Of a stretch of DNA of 27,293 nucleotides, positions 8,695-16,706 are shown piece after piece. Source of the stretch: an uncultured Clostridia bacterium. GTDB lineage: Bacteria; Bacillota; Clostridia; Peptostreptococcales; Acidaminobacteraceae. The stretch's first letter is position 1. Each line of letters opens with the position of its first letter. Both the position numbers and the translations under genes were made by a program. A model generated the notes under the pieces. That model saw nothing but the letters and a program-made list of their open reading frames with translations. It had not been told where the DNA came from and ran no database searches. The stretch is taken from contig CAMFGQ010000003.1 in NCBI GenBank assembly GCA_945950065.1, positions 1 to 27,293 on the forward strand, written 5' to 3'.

Positions 8695-9447
8695 ATGTCA
8701 AAGAAAAAATTTGGTGCAGTTGAGGGCTATATCCTCATCAATGTACTGTTGTTTTTAGCCATGTTTCTGAAGGATCCAAGGATAACCACCACAACACTGA
8801 TTCAGTTTGGAGCTCCCAATGGCTTTACCCTGGCTGATGGGCAGCTCTATCGTTTTGTCATGTCCATGTTTCTCCATGCATCCTGGGAACATCTTGCCTT
8901 TAATTGTTTTTCCCTCTATATTTTTGGAAGAATGGTGGAACATTACTACGGGACCAAGCGCTTTATTCTCATCAGTTTGGTCATGGGTATCCTTGCAAGC
9001 ATTGGTTCTTTTCTCTTTAGCACCATTACTTCCATTGGCGCTTCCGGTGTGATCTATGGATACTTTGCCTTCCACATCTATCTCTTTCTTCTCAATAAAG
9101 AAGGCTATAAGAAGTATTTTGGGACAGACATCTTTATTCTCCTAGGCATTAACATTGTCTACTCCTTTATTCGACCTAACATTGATCTTGCTGGACATCT
9201 CTTTGGTCTTCTTGGTGGTCTTGCTCTCTATTTCCTTTTAGATAAGCGAAGAGTGTCAAAATCACAAAAAGCCCTGATTCTTGTCTCCATTGTAGCTCTG
9301 AGTTTTTTTACGGGTAGAAACCTGATGCAGTATAAAGGCACCGAAGACTACTATCTCAGCAAAATCTACTATTATGATCAAAAAAATGAGCCTATCCAAA
9401 GGGATAAACTCATTGAAGAATATCTCACCCACTATCCTCGAAACTAA
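8695..9447 (+). CDS. Rhomboid family intramembrane serine protease (intact tandem paralogue 2)
   Basis: This 250-residue membrane protein has six or so hydrophobic segments and the rhomboid active site: Ser117 in GASG of one helix and His168 in AGHLFG of another, with H66xxxN70 (HLAFN) in the oxyanion region, by family knowledge. Rhomboids cut single-span membrane proteins within the bilayer; the substrate here is unknown. The C-terminus after residue 190 is a soluble-looking tail containing KGTEDYY, shared with paralogue 1. AAGGAG is 13 bases from the ATG, which is longer than usual. The stop TAA overlaps the mutS2 stop on the other strand by three bases, with no terminator between. Confidence 0.9.
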   Translation: MSKKKFGAVEGYILINVLLFLAMFLKDPRITTTTLIQFGAPNGFTLADGQLYRFVMSMFLHASWEHLAFNCFSLYIFGRMVEHYYGTKRFILISLVMGILASIGSFLFSTITSIGASGVIYGYFAFHIYLFLLNKEGYKKYFGTDIFILLGINIVYSFIRPNIDLAGHLFGLLGGLALYFLLDKRRVSKSQKALILVSIVALSFFTGRNLMQYKGTEDYYLSKIYYYDQKNEPIQRDKLIEEYLTHYPRN

Positions 9448-11780
9448 TGTAGTTTGATGATGGTGACGCCACTTCCTCCTTCGTGATAGCCGCCTTCACG
9501 GTAGCTTTTCACCATGGGGGATTTTTTTACGTAGTCTTTCACAAAGTCCCGCAATACGCCTGTACCTTTTCCATGGATGATTTCCAGTTCAGGTGGATTG
9601 GAGACCAACATGGCCTGATCAATAAATTGACCCAGTGCATGGCGAGCAGATTCACTGTCCATTCCACGCAGATCGAGGCTTCGTTGTAGCTCCATAGGAA
9701 TATGATCTCTTACTTGCTTTTGAATAACCTCTTTCACCTTTTCCTGGGTTTTTTCTACCTGTGAAAGATTGAGGTTCATGCGAAGAATGCCAACTTGTGC
9801 CTGAAAGTCCCCTTTTTCATTGGGAGCATTGAGGACTTCTCCCTGGGCATCCAGATGCGGAATACGAATGCGATCACCCTTCTTTAGACTATCAGGTGCT
9901 TTGACTTTTCTTCTTTGTTGTCTAGGCGTAGCGGCTTTACGTAGATCAGTAAGGCGATGGGATTGTTGCTCCATCTTTGAATAGTCGACGCCTTCTTTCA
10001 TGCTGCGCAGCTGCTTCATGATCTCTTTTGCTTCATCTTCTGTCTTGCGAAGAAGCTTTAAGGCTTCATCCTTAGCCTTTTGGATCTCTTTGTCTCTACG
10101 TTCTTCAACATGCTGGAGTTTTCTTTCCAGTTCTTCTTCTCTTTTCTTGGCCTCTTCTAAACTAATACGGGCTTGTCTTTCCATCTCTTCTTGCTTCAAG
10201 CGTTTTTCTTCAAGCTCAGCCAGGATGGATTCTAGCTCGATACCTCGTTCGTCCATACTTTCCTTGGCACGTTCAATGATTCGTTCCGATAAGCCCAGAC
10301 GCCTGGAAATGTACAGTGCATTGGAACTACCAGGTACTCCCATAAGAAGTCGGTAGGTTGGACTTAGGGTTCTGGCATCAAATTCTACCGAGGCATTTTG
10401 GTAGCCAGGCCGATTAAAGGCAAAGTTCTTGATCTCTGAGAAGTGACTGGTAGCAAAGACCATAGAACCACGTTCTTCAAGCTCCATGAGGATGCTGCGA
10501 GCAAGGGCTGCACCTTCCTGAGGATCCGTACCTGCTCCAAGTTCATCTAGTAGCACAAGGCTACTCTCCTTTGCCTGCTCCAAAATACCAATGATGTTCA
10601 CCATATGGCTGGAGAAAGTACTCAGGGATTGCTCAATGCTTTGCTCATCACCGATGTCTACATAGATGTCATCGAAAAAGGGTAGCATACTCCCATCATC
10701 ACAGGGAATGGCCATGCCAAATTGATGCATCAGTGACAGTAAACCTAACGTCTTGAGGGCAACCGTCTTACCCCCGGTATTGGGGCCAGTGATGATAAGG
10801 ATTTTGGCATCTTCACCAAATTCAAGATCCATAGGAACAACGGTTTTCTGATCAAGCAGAGGATGTCGTGCTCTCTTTAGGCGGATGGTTTCGCCTGTTT
10901 TAGCTAGAGTACTGCCATGCTCTAGGGCATAGCGAGATAAGCCAAAGAGGGTGTAGAGTTCTTCTGTGGCAGCATAGGCTTCGGCAATGCCCTCCTCTTC
11001 ACCTAGTCGTCCACTGATCTCTTTTAGAATCCGATGAATCTCGGCCTGTTCATCACTCATCAGTTCTCGAAGTTCATTGTTGAGATTGACCAAAGCCATG
11101 GGCTCGATATATAGAGTGGAGCCACTGCTGCTTCGATCGTGAACAAGGCCTTCTATCCTTCTTTTATGCTCTGCCTTTACAGGAAGAACATAGCGATCAT
11201 TACGCATGGTCACCAGGCTCTCTTGAAGATAGTCGCTGGTTCGCTTATCGCTCAGAAAAGAATCGATCTTCCTGCGGATCTCTTCTTCCTTTGAGGCGAT
11301 GCTTCTACGGATCCTCATGAGGCTTGGAGAGGCTGAGTCTTTGATGGAGCCATCATACTCTACAATGGCTTCAATGGCCTGCTCAAGGAAGCTATAGTTA
11401 CCCATGATGGCTACATATTGATAAAGAAGAGGAAACTCTCCTTTTCGTTCTGCATGTTTCTCGAAGAAACTTTTCATCCGGGTTATGCTCCGCAGCGTAT
11501 CCCCAATGTCCAAGAGCACCATGGACTCCAGTACACCACCACGTTTAGCAAAACCAAGATGGGCACGCAGATCCTTCATGGGACCAAAAGGAAGGGGGCT
11601 ATAGGCTAGGGCGTAGCCTATAGCCTCCCTCAAATACATCTGTCTGTCTTCTAATTCTTCAGGACTTTTGGCAAAGTCCAGTTGTTTAATTTTCTCTCTG
11701 CTGCCTGGAGAAGGCATCCTCTCCATAAGCGCAGAGCGTATCTTTTCAAAGTCCAGGATTCGGACACTGGAAGCTATCAT
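9444..11780 (-). CDS. mutS2: Endonuclease MutS2
   Basis: This 778-residue protein has the MutS2 layout: an N-terminal core lacking the mismatch-recognition domains of MutS1, a Walker A GPNTGGKT at 332-339, Walker B LLDELGAGTD about residues 410-420, a long charged coiled coil about 510-620, and a C-terminal Smr nuclease domain with LDLRGMDSESA and EIIHGKGTG motifs. By family knowledge it binds branched DNA, suppresses homologous recombination, and in Bacillus also acts on stalled ribosomes. The ATG has GGAAGGA at a six-base spacing. It lies 12 bases after the zapA stop and is the last gene of the pheS-pheT-zapA-mutS2 unit. Its stop overlaps that of the convergent rhomboid gene. Confidence 0.96.
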   Translation of the reverse strand: MIASSVRILDFEKIRSALMERMPSPGSREKIKQLDFAKSPEELEDRQMYLREAIGYALAYSPLPFGPMKDLRAHLGFAKRGGVLESMVLLDIGDTLRSITRMKSFFEKHAERKGEFPLLYQYVAIMGNYSFLEQAIEAIVEYDGSIKDSASPSLMRIRRSIASKEEEIRRKIDSFLSDKRTSDYLQESLVTMRNDRYVLPVKAEHKRRIEGLVHDRSSSGSTLYIEPMALVNLNNELRELMSDEQAEIHRILKEISGRLGEEEGIAEAYAATEELYTLFGLSRYALEHGSTLAKTGETIRLKRARHPLLDQKTVVPMDLEFGEDAKILIITGPNTGGKTVALKTLGLLSLMHQFGMAIPCDDGSMLPFFDDIYVDIGDEQSIEQSLSTFSSHMVNIIGILEQAKESSLVLLDELGAGTDPQEGAALARSILMELEERGSMVFATSHFSEIKNFAFNRPGYQNASVEFDARTLSPTYRLLMGVPGSSNALYISRRLGLSERIIERAKESMDERGIELESILAELEEKRLKQEEMERQARISLEEAKKREEELERKLQHVEERRDKEIQKAKDEALKLLRKTEDEAKEIMKQLRSMKEGVDYSKMEQQSHRLTDLRKAATPRQQRRKVKAPDSLKKGDRIRIPHLDAQGEVLNAPNEKGDFQAQVGILRMNLNLSQVEKTQEKVKEVIQKQVRDHIPMELQRSLDLRGMDSESARHALGQFIDQAMLVSNPPELEIIHGKGTGVLRDFVKDYVKKSPMVKSYREGGYHEGGSGVTIIKLH

Positions 11781-11792
11781 TCTCTATCCTTC

Positions 11793-12167
11793 CTAGCGAA
11801 GGGATTTTAGCTCCTGAATCTGTTGATTCTTTTCTAAGAGAAGCTCCTGTAGCTGGGCTATACGAGCCTCCCACTGGAGAGTATCTTCCTTCAGCTTAGC
11901 AATTTCACGCTTCAGTTCCATGGTCATTTCATCACTGTAGCCACCTTCTGGATTCTCAAGCATTTCCTTGAGCTCAACAATCTGATCTGATAAATAGATC
12001 ATGGCATAGCGATAGGCCATATTGCTGGAAAGAGAGCGATCTTTGCTTTTCACTAGATTTATCATGTCATTTACTTGACGCACCACCAAATCAACTCGTT
12101 CTTTTGAGGCTCCTGTCACCATATTGATGGCGGCACCATCTACATCCATCGTTACGCGTTTACTCAC
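11793..12167 (-). CDS. zapA: Cell division protein ZapA-like
   Basis: A 124-residue soluble protein. The N-terminal half (VTMDVDGAAINMVTGAS then ERVDLVVRQVNDMI) matches the ZapA globular domain; the C-terminal 50 residues are a heptad-rich coiled coil. ZapA binds FtsZ and promotes Z-ring bundling. A longer frame opens at 12248, but the GTG at 12165-12167 is better: AGGAGG lies six bases upstream and overlaps the pheT stop (TAGGAGG). Starting there also avoids reading the pheT end. It is coupled to pheT and followed by mutS2, an order often seen in clostridia. Confidence is lowered a little because ZapA sequences are divergent. Confidence 0.87.
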   Translation of the reverse strand: MSKRVTMDVDGAAINMVTGASKERVDLVVRQVNDMINLVKSKDRSLSSNMAYRYAMIYLSDQIVELKEMLENPEGGYSDEMTMELKREIAKLKEDTLQWEARIAQLQELLLEKNQQIQELKSLR

Positions 12168-12177
12168 TTTATTCCTC

Positions 12178-14502
12178 CTATCGGCGCTGTGCACCAAGTT
12201 CTTCGACTGCTTTAAGGATGGAAGCCATTGCGGCTTCAACTTCATCATCGGTTAGGGTTCGTTCTTTGCTTTGGAAGTAGATGTGATAGGCGATGCTTTT
12301 CTTATCCTCACCTAGCTCATCACCATAATAGAGGTCAAAGAGCTCTACTCCACTCAGCAGTTCTCCCCCACTTGTCTCTATTTTAGCATAGATTTCACCA
12401 TGAGAGAGGTTTTTGTCAACCAGCAAGGCTAAGTCTCTCACCACTTCAGGATAGCGACTTGGAGCATCGTGGACAACGGTTTCATCCTTTAAGTTAAAGA
12501 GCTTATCCATGGAGAATTCCGCTAGATAGATGCGATGTCTAAAGTCACGTTCGCGAGAGATATAAGGAGAAAGTTCACCAAAGCTACCTAATAGCTCTCC
12601 TTTATAGTAGACATCTGCACTGCGTCCGCTGTGATAGGCTTTGTTTTCAGAAACCCTGTATTCAGCTTTGATGCCAATGGCTTGAAGAAGCTCTTCTATC
12701 TTTCCTTTAAGACTAAAGAAGTCCCCTTCTCCAAAGCTAGCGAGACTGAGGTGTTTACTTTGGGTAATGTCTTCTTTCTTTTCAAAGACATTTCCAATTT
12801 CAAAGAAGTTCACCTTCTCGTTTTTCATGTTTTCATTGCGCTTTAAGACATCCAGCGCACTGATCAGAAGACTGTGTCGCATCTGGGAGAACTCTTCACC
12901 CAGTGGATTGAGTAGCACAAGAGGATGCTCTGTGTCCATTTGGATGTCTGCTGCACTACGGGGTGAGACAAAGGAGTAGTTTAACATCTCTTCGAGTCCC
13001 ATGCCCCAGAGTAGGTCGCGCACTTTCCATTCAAAGGTCTGCTCATCGGTTAATTTTGCAGGTTTGGGAATGCTTGGAAGACTGGAAGGAATCTTATCAA
13101 AGCCATAGATTCTAGCTACTTCTTCAAACAAATCAGCTTCCAAGAGGAGATCACTTCTGCTAAGTGATGGCGTCACATAGAGACCATCTTCTTCTCTTTC
13201 TGTTTTAAGTTCAAGTTTTCTAAAGATCTCTTCTAGCTCTTCAAGACTTAAGGAAACGCCTAAAAGCTCTTCAGCCCGCCTTCTTCTTAGATAGACTGGA
13301 AGTCTTTCTGTTGTCTCTGCATCACCACTGCATGTTAAGGAGCTGTATTTGCCTTTCATCAGCTCCAAGAAAATTGCCATGGCTAGTTTTGTTCGTTCAG
13401 GTTCTAGCTTTTTCTCGAAACGAGAAGATGCTTCACTGCGAAGGCCAAGCCTTCTAGCTGTCTTGGCAATACTGGAAGGATGAAAGCTAGCAAACTCAAC
13501 AAGCAGATCCTTTGTGTCATCCATAATCTGTGAGTTCTTCCCCCCCATAATGCCAGCAATGCCGATGATCTTTTCGTGATCTTTAATCAGAAGATCGCCT
13601 TCTTTGAGTTTACGCTGTGTACCATCTAAGGTAGCGAATTCTCTCTCCTCGTCACAGGCATCGACAATGATGCCACCTTCTACGGCTCTAGCATCAAAGG
13701 CGTGAATGGGATTTCCACTATAAAGCATAGCAAGATTGGTAGCGTCTACCACATTGCTGATGGGGCGCATACCCATGTCCATCAGGATAAACTGCCAAGC
13801 TAGAGGACTCTCTTCAATGACTACATCTTTCATCTCTAGAGCATAGTAAGCATTGCAGCCTTCTTTTCGTTCAATGGGGAGATTTCCCTGAGGAAGGGTT
13901 GAAGGATCGATGGATAGAGGTCCTGGATAGTCTAGATTAAAGGTAGCAGCTACTTCTTGAGCAATTCCCATCATGCTTAAACAATCAGGACGATTGTAGG
14001 TAATCTCAAGCTCCATGCTGCCATCTTTTAGTCCATAGACTTGGAAGAAGGAGTCACCAGGTTTTCCTTGATCTAAAAGAAGGATGCCATCACTTGCTCC
14101 CTTGGGAAGTACATTGTGGGAATAGCCCAGCTCATCTAGGCTACAGAGCATGCCTTCACTTTTTACTCCACGTAGTTCAGAGGTGACAATCTCTAGTCCA
14201 TTCCCCAGCTTTGCGCCATCGGTAGCAACAATGACTAAGGCATCTTCCACTACATTAGGGGCACCTGTAACGATTTGAAGCTTTTTATCGCCTACATCCA
14301 CTTGGCAGACAACTAAGCGATCAGCTTCTGGATGCTTTTCTATTTTGTCGATCCGACCAATGAGCAATTCACTGTTGATGTCAGAAATGCTTTTAATTCC
14401 CTCAACTTTTGTCCCGGTAAGGGTAAGTCGCGATGCTAGTTCTTCTCTTGATAAAGCAGGAAGGCCAACCAGCTCTTTAAGCCATGCTAAACTTACTTTC
14501 AT
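12178..14502 (-). CDS. pheT: Phenylalanyl-tRNA synthetase beta subunit
   Basis: This 774-residue subunit has an N-terminal tRNA-binding (EMAP/OB-like) domain (ELLIGRIDKIEKHPEADRL, then VDVGDKKLQIVTGAPN), the B3/B4 editing region, the B5 domain (about 400-470), and a C-terminal ferredoxin-fold anticodon-binding domain starting near DAPSRYPEVVRDLALLVDKN. Together with PheS it forms an alpha2-beta2 enzyme. Length is close to the usual 790-800. It starts three bases after the pheS stop and its stop overlaps the zapA ribosome site. Confidence 0.97.
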   Translation of the reverse strand: MKVSLAWLKELVGLPALSREELASRLTLTGTKVEGIKSISDINSELLIGRIDKIEKHPEADRLVVCQVDVGDKKLQIVTGAPNVVEDALVIVATDGAKLGNGLEIVTSELRGVKSEGMLCSLDELGYSHNVLPKGASDGILLLDQGKPGDSFFQVYGLKDGSMELEITYNRPDCLSMMGIAQEVAATFNLDYPGPLSIDPSTLPQGNLPIERKEGCNAYYALEMKDVVIEESPLAWQFILMDMGMRPISNVVDATNLAMLYSGNPIHAFDARAVEGGIIVDACDEEREFATLDGTQRKLKEGDLLIKDHEKIIGIAGIMGGKNSQIMDDTKDLLVEFASFHPSSIAKTARRLGLRSEASSRFEKKLEPERTKLAMAIFLELMKGKYSSLTCSGDAETTERLPVYLRRRRAEELLGVSLSLEELEEIFRKLELKTEREEDGLYVTPSLSRSDLLLEADLFEEVARIYGFDKIPSSLPSIPKPAKLTDEQTFEWKVRDLLWGMGLEEMLNYSFVSPRSAADIQMDTEHPLVLLNPLGEEFSQMRHSLLISALDVLKRNENMKNEKVNFFEIGNVFEKKEDITQSKHLSLASFGEGDFFSLKGKIEELLQAIGIKAEYRVSENKAYHSGRSADVYYKGELLGSFGELSPYISRERDFRHRIYLAEFSMDKLFNLKDETVVHDAPSRYPEVVRDLALLVDKNLSHGEIYAKIETSGGELLSGVELFDLYYGDELGEDKKSIAYHIYFQSKERTLTDDEVEAAMASILKAVEELGAQRR

Positions 14503-14505
14503 ATC

Positions 14506-15531
14506 TTATCTCCTAAACTGATCTAAAAAGCGTCTATCGTTTTCATAGAGATAGCGAATGTCATCAATCTCATAACGCATCATAGTGATGCGGTCCAGTC
14601 CCATACCAAAGGCAAAGCCAGTATAGGTTTCGCTATCAATGCCACATTCTTCTAGAACTTCTGGATGGACCATGCCACATCCCAAAATTTCAATAAAACC
14701 CGTGTGTCCACAGAAACGACATCCCTTGCCGTGGCATTTAAAGCAACTGATGTCCACCTCAGCACTGGGCTCAGTAAAGGGGAAGTTATGTGGTCGAAAC
14801 ACACTTAGGGTATCTTCACCGAAGAGTTGACGAACAAACTCTTCTAAGGTTCCTTTTAAATCAGCCATGCTAATCTTCTCCCCCACGACCAGTCCTTCCA
14901 TTTGATAGAACATGGGTGAATGGGTGGCATCGATTTCATCATTTCTAAAGCATCGACCTACACTGATCATGCGAATGGGTGGCTGCATCTTCTTCATGGT
15001 ACGCACCTGAACGGGAGATGTATGGGTACGTAACACCCTGGATGCGTCAAAGTAAAAGGTGTCACTCATCTCACGGGAAGGATGATCCTTGGGTGAGTTT
15101 AGAGCATCAAAGTTATGATAAACTGTCTCAACTTCTGGTCCCTCTTCCAACACAAAACCCATGCGTACAAAGATATCAATGAGTTCTCGAATGGTCTTTG
15201 TGGTGGGATGAACCCGCCCCATGGTGTACTTTTCACCAGGTAAGCTGATGTCTACTCTTTCCTCTTCTAAGCGTTGTTCGATTTGAAGCATCTCCATCTC
15301 TTCTGCTTTAAGACGAATTGCTTCAGTCATGCCATCACGGAGCTCATTGGCAAGCTCACCCATGATGGGACGTTCTTCTTTACTCAATTTTCCCATTTGT
15401 TTTAGGATCTGTCTCAGATCCCCATTTTTACCTAAATACTGAATGCGAAGTGCCTCCAGTTTCTCCTGGGTATCCAGTTCCTCTAGGGAGGCATAGAAGG
15501 CTTCTTTTAATGCCAACAATTGTTCTCTCAT
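14506..15531 (-). CDS. pheS: Phenylalanyl-tRNA synthetase alpha subunit
   Basis: This 341-residue catalytic subunit is of class II. It has an N-terminal coiled coil that binds tRNA (about 1-90), then the class II motif region with HPTTKTIRELIDIF, motif 2 around GRCFRNDEIDATHSPMF, and motif 3 near FGMGLDRITMMRY. A CX2CX4CX2C cluster (CFKCHGKGCRFC) could bind metal, as in many clostridial PheS. The ATG has AAAGGAG seven bases upstream. It is preceded by its own T-box leader and promoter, and starts the four-gene unit. Confidence 0.97.
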   Translation of the reverse strand: MREQLLALKEAFYASLEELDTQEKLEALRIQYLGKNGDLRQILKQMGKLSKEERPIMGELANELRDGMTEAIRLKAEEMEMLQIEQRLEEERVDISLPGEKYTMGRVHPTTKTIRELIDIFVRMGFVLEEGPEVETVYHNFDALNSPKDHPSREMSDTFYFDASRVLRTHTSPVQVRTMKKMQPPIRMISVGRCFRNDEIDATHSPMFYQMEGLVVGEKISMADLKGTLEEFVRQLFGEDTLSVFRPHNFPFTEPSAEVDISCFKCHGKGCRFCGHTGFIEILGCGMVHPEVLEECGIDSETYTGFAFGMGLDRITMMRYEIDDIRYLYENDRRFLDQFRR

Positions 15532-15540
15532 GCTTTTACT

Positions 15541-15767
15541 CCTTTAATCAAAAAACTTCATCCCAAATTGGGACGAAGTCAATTTCCGCGTTACCACCCA
15601 AGTAATCTTCTACAGAAGATCTCTCGAAACACATAACGTGTGTTATCCGTTTTCTCATTACAAGAAAATGCTCAGGAGTGAATTCAAGGAGACATACTGA
15701 CGACCTCTCACCTTTTGTCGCTCGCTTTACAGCTGTACCTTCCTTTACGGCTCCCTCACTGCATCTA
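15541..15767 (-). ncRNA. T-box leader of pheST (tRNA-Phe sensing)
   Basis: On the minus strand the T-box motif TGGGTGGTAACGCGG (about 15586-15600) is followed by a choice of structures: TTGGG pairs with CCCAA in the antiterminator, or ACTTCGTCCC pairs with GGGATGAAGT (15555-15579) in the terminator, which is followed by T6. In Stem I the sequence GAATTCACTC holds a TTC codon (15680-15682), the expected Phe specifier, with GCAGTGAGG on the 5' side as the AGUGA motif. The hairpin sits 20 bases before the pheS ribosome site. An apparent frame inside (15548-15772) is a shadow of this RNA. Confidence 0.9.
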
Positions 15768-15774
15768 CTCACTC

Positions 15775-15803
15775 AGTCTAGCATTAGCAAAGGATTTCGT
15801 CAA
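15775..15803 (-). promoter_or_regulatory. pheS promoter, extended -10
   Basis: On the minus strand TTGACG (15798-15803), a 17-base spacer and TAGACT (15775-15780), the latter preceded by TGC (extended -10). The -35 lies in the loop of an 8-base inverted repeat AGGATTTC-(9)-GAAATCCT at 15791-15815. Confidence 0.75.
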
Positions 15804-15815
15804 ATAGGAAATCCT
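15791..15815. repeat. Inverted repeat spanning the pheS -35
   Basis: Arms AGGATTTC and GAAATCCT are exact complements with a 9-base loop. The loop holds most of the pheS -35 (TTGAC). It could be an operator, or a weak terminator of the upstream AbiE-like unit (few T follow), so the role is open. Confidence 0.5.
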
Positions 15816-15817
15816 AA

Positions 15818-15847
15818 TTAACGATTGATTGAATGGATCTTGGACAT
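15818..15847 (-). pseudogene. Possible 9-codon remnant of an AbiEii toxin start
   Basis: Downstream of the AbiEi frame, the minus strand has GGGAG, seven bases, then ATG, and reads MSKIHSINR before TAA. The peptide resembles the first residues of AbiEii-type toxins, by memory only. It ends where the pheS promoter region begins. Too short to be certain. Confidence 0.3.
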
Positions 15848-15905
15848 TTCATCACTCCCGTGTCCTTACTTATTTTGTGCAGTGTACTATTCAATTTACA
15901 CTTAT

Positions 15906-16496
15906 TCATACACTAGCTCCATTACACTTTGAACTTCTGAAAGAACACCCATTTTTTTCTGCAATATGATAAAGGTCATGAATATTTCTGTCCTGGTATT
16001 TTGGATATGCTTTTATAAAATTAATATAACTCTCTGTATCTATATTTTTCTTATTCATAATGAAGTCACAAACAGTTCGTTCTGCTGAATATAGCCTTAC
16101 CTCATTTCCCACGTTTGTTTTCTTGCAGATGACACCTAGATTCAATAGATCTTTTTTCACACAATGGATACTAACGCCCTTTGGCTTATGATTAAATTTA
16201 TAATTAAAATTGACTGTAACGCTTATTTCCTGGGATATTCTATCCGTTAAATTTAATAGACTGAGTGCTGTTTCATAAGAAAAAATAATTTTAGGGTATC
16301 TGCTTTGCAAGATAAATAGTTCATCATAGATGCCATCCTCGGCCATATAAATCCCTCGCTCGACACGTTTCAACTTTCCTTGTCTAGTCAATCGAGTCAA
16401 GTAAGTTGTCGGTATATTATTTTCTCTAACCCAGGAAGAAGTGATGATCCCACTATTTTCAATAAGAATTTTTTCTATCATTTCCTGATAATTCAT
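15906..16496 (-). CDS. AbiEi-type antitoxin/transcription regulator, C-terminus probably frameshifted
   Basis: A 196-residue protein with an N-terminal winged-helix domain of the AbiEi_4 kind (IITSSWVRENNIPTTYLTRL, then GKLKRVERGIYM, about residues 15-50) and the AbiEi C-terminal region (RTVCDFIMNKKNIDTE). By family knowledge it represses its own operon and counteracts an AbiEii nucleotidyltransferase toxin. No intact toxin gene is present. A run of seven A (15952-15958) near residue 176 appears one base too long: with six the frame would read EKMGVLSEVQSVMELVYE to TAA at 15902, like an AbiEi end, whereas the present end is NGCSFRSSKCNGASV. The gene looks more AT-rich than its neighbours and sits between pheS and the ktr genes, suggesting transfer. 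GAGG is seven bases before the ATG. Confidence 0.8.
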   Translation of the reverse strand: MNYQEMIEKILIENSGIITSSWVRENNIPTTYLTRLTRQGKLKRVERGIYMAEDGIYDELFILQSRYPKIIFSYETALSLLNLTDRISQEISVTVNFNYKFNHKPKGVSIHCVKKDLLNLGVICKKTNVGNEVRLYSAERTVCDFIMNKKNIDTESYINFIKAYPKYQDRNIHDLYHIAEKNGCSFRSSKCNGASV

Positions 16497-16511
16497 ATTT
16501 CAACCTCGCAA

Positions 16512-16563
16512 TTTGTTGCATTCACACTTATATTATAGATTTTTTATGTGTAGATGCAACAAA
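16512..16563 (-). promoter_or_regulatory. AbiEi promoter enclosed by a 16-base inverted repeat operator
   Basis: On the minus strand TTGCAT (16554-16559), a 16-base spacer and TATAAT (16532-16537) form the promoter. TTTGTTGCATTCACAC (16512-16527) and GTGTAGATGCAACAAA (16548-16563) are inverted with two mismatches; one arm covers the -35 and the other the region after the -10. AbiEi proteins are known to bind such repeats and repress their own promoter, so this is probably its operator. Confidence 0.7.
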
Positions 16564-16644
16564 GTTTGACTATTTTCATAAATGTTTTTCTTGCTTTCTA
16601 CCAGTCATTGAATGTTCGCTCATTTTGGGTAGGTCCATACATTG

Positions 16645-16674
16645 AAAAAAGTAGTGGTCTCTTTCCACTACTTT
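16645..16674 (-). terminator. Rho-independent terminator after the SpoU methyltransferase gene
   Basis: On the minus strand AAAGTAGTGG-AAAGAGA-CCACTACTTT forms a 10-base stem, followed by a T tract ending at 16645. It ends the ktrB-ktrA-SpoU transcript before the AbiE segment. From 16564 to 16644 I see nothing else. Confidence 0.85.
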
Positions 16675-16706
16675 AGTTTATTGTGTTTCTCTATTGATTC
16701 TATTTA

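Noticed and set aside
12168..12248. Longer N-terminus for ZapA
   Set aside because: It is the pheT end in another frame; the AGGAGG and GTG at 12165-12167 mark the start.
15548..15772. 74-codon open frame on the minus strand before pheS
   Set aside because: It lies wholly inside the Phe T-box leader, whose motif and terminator explain the sequence; the peptide has no family features.
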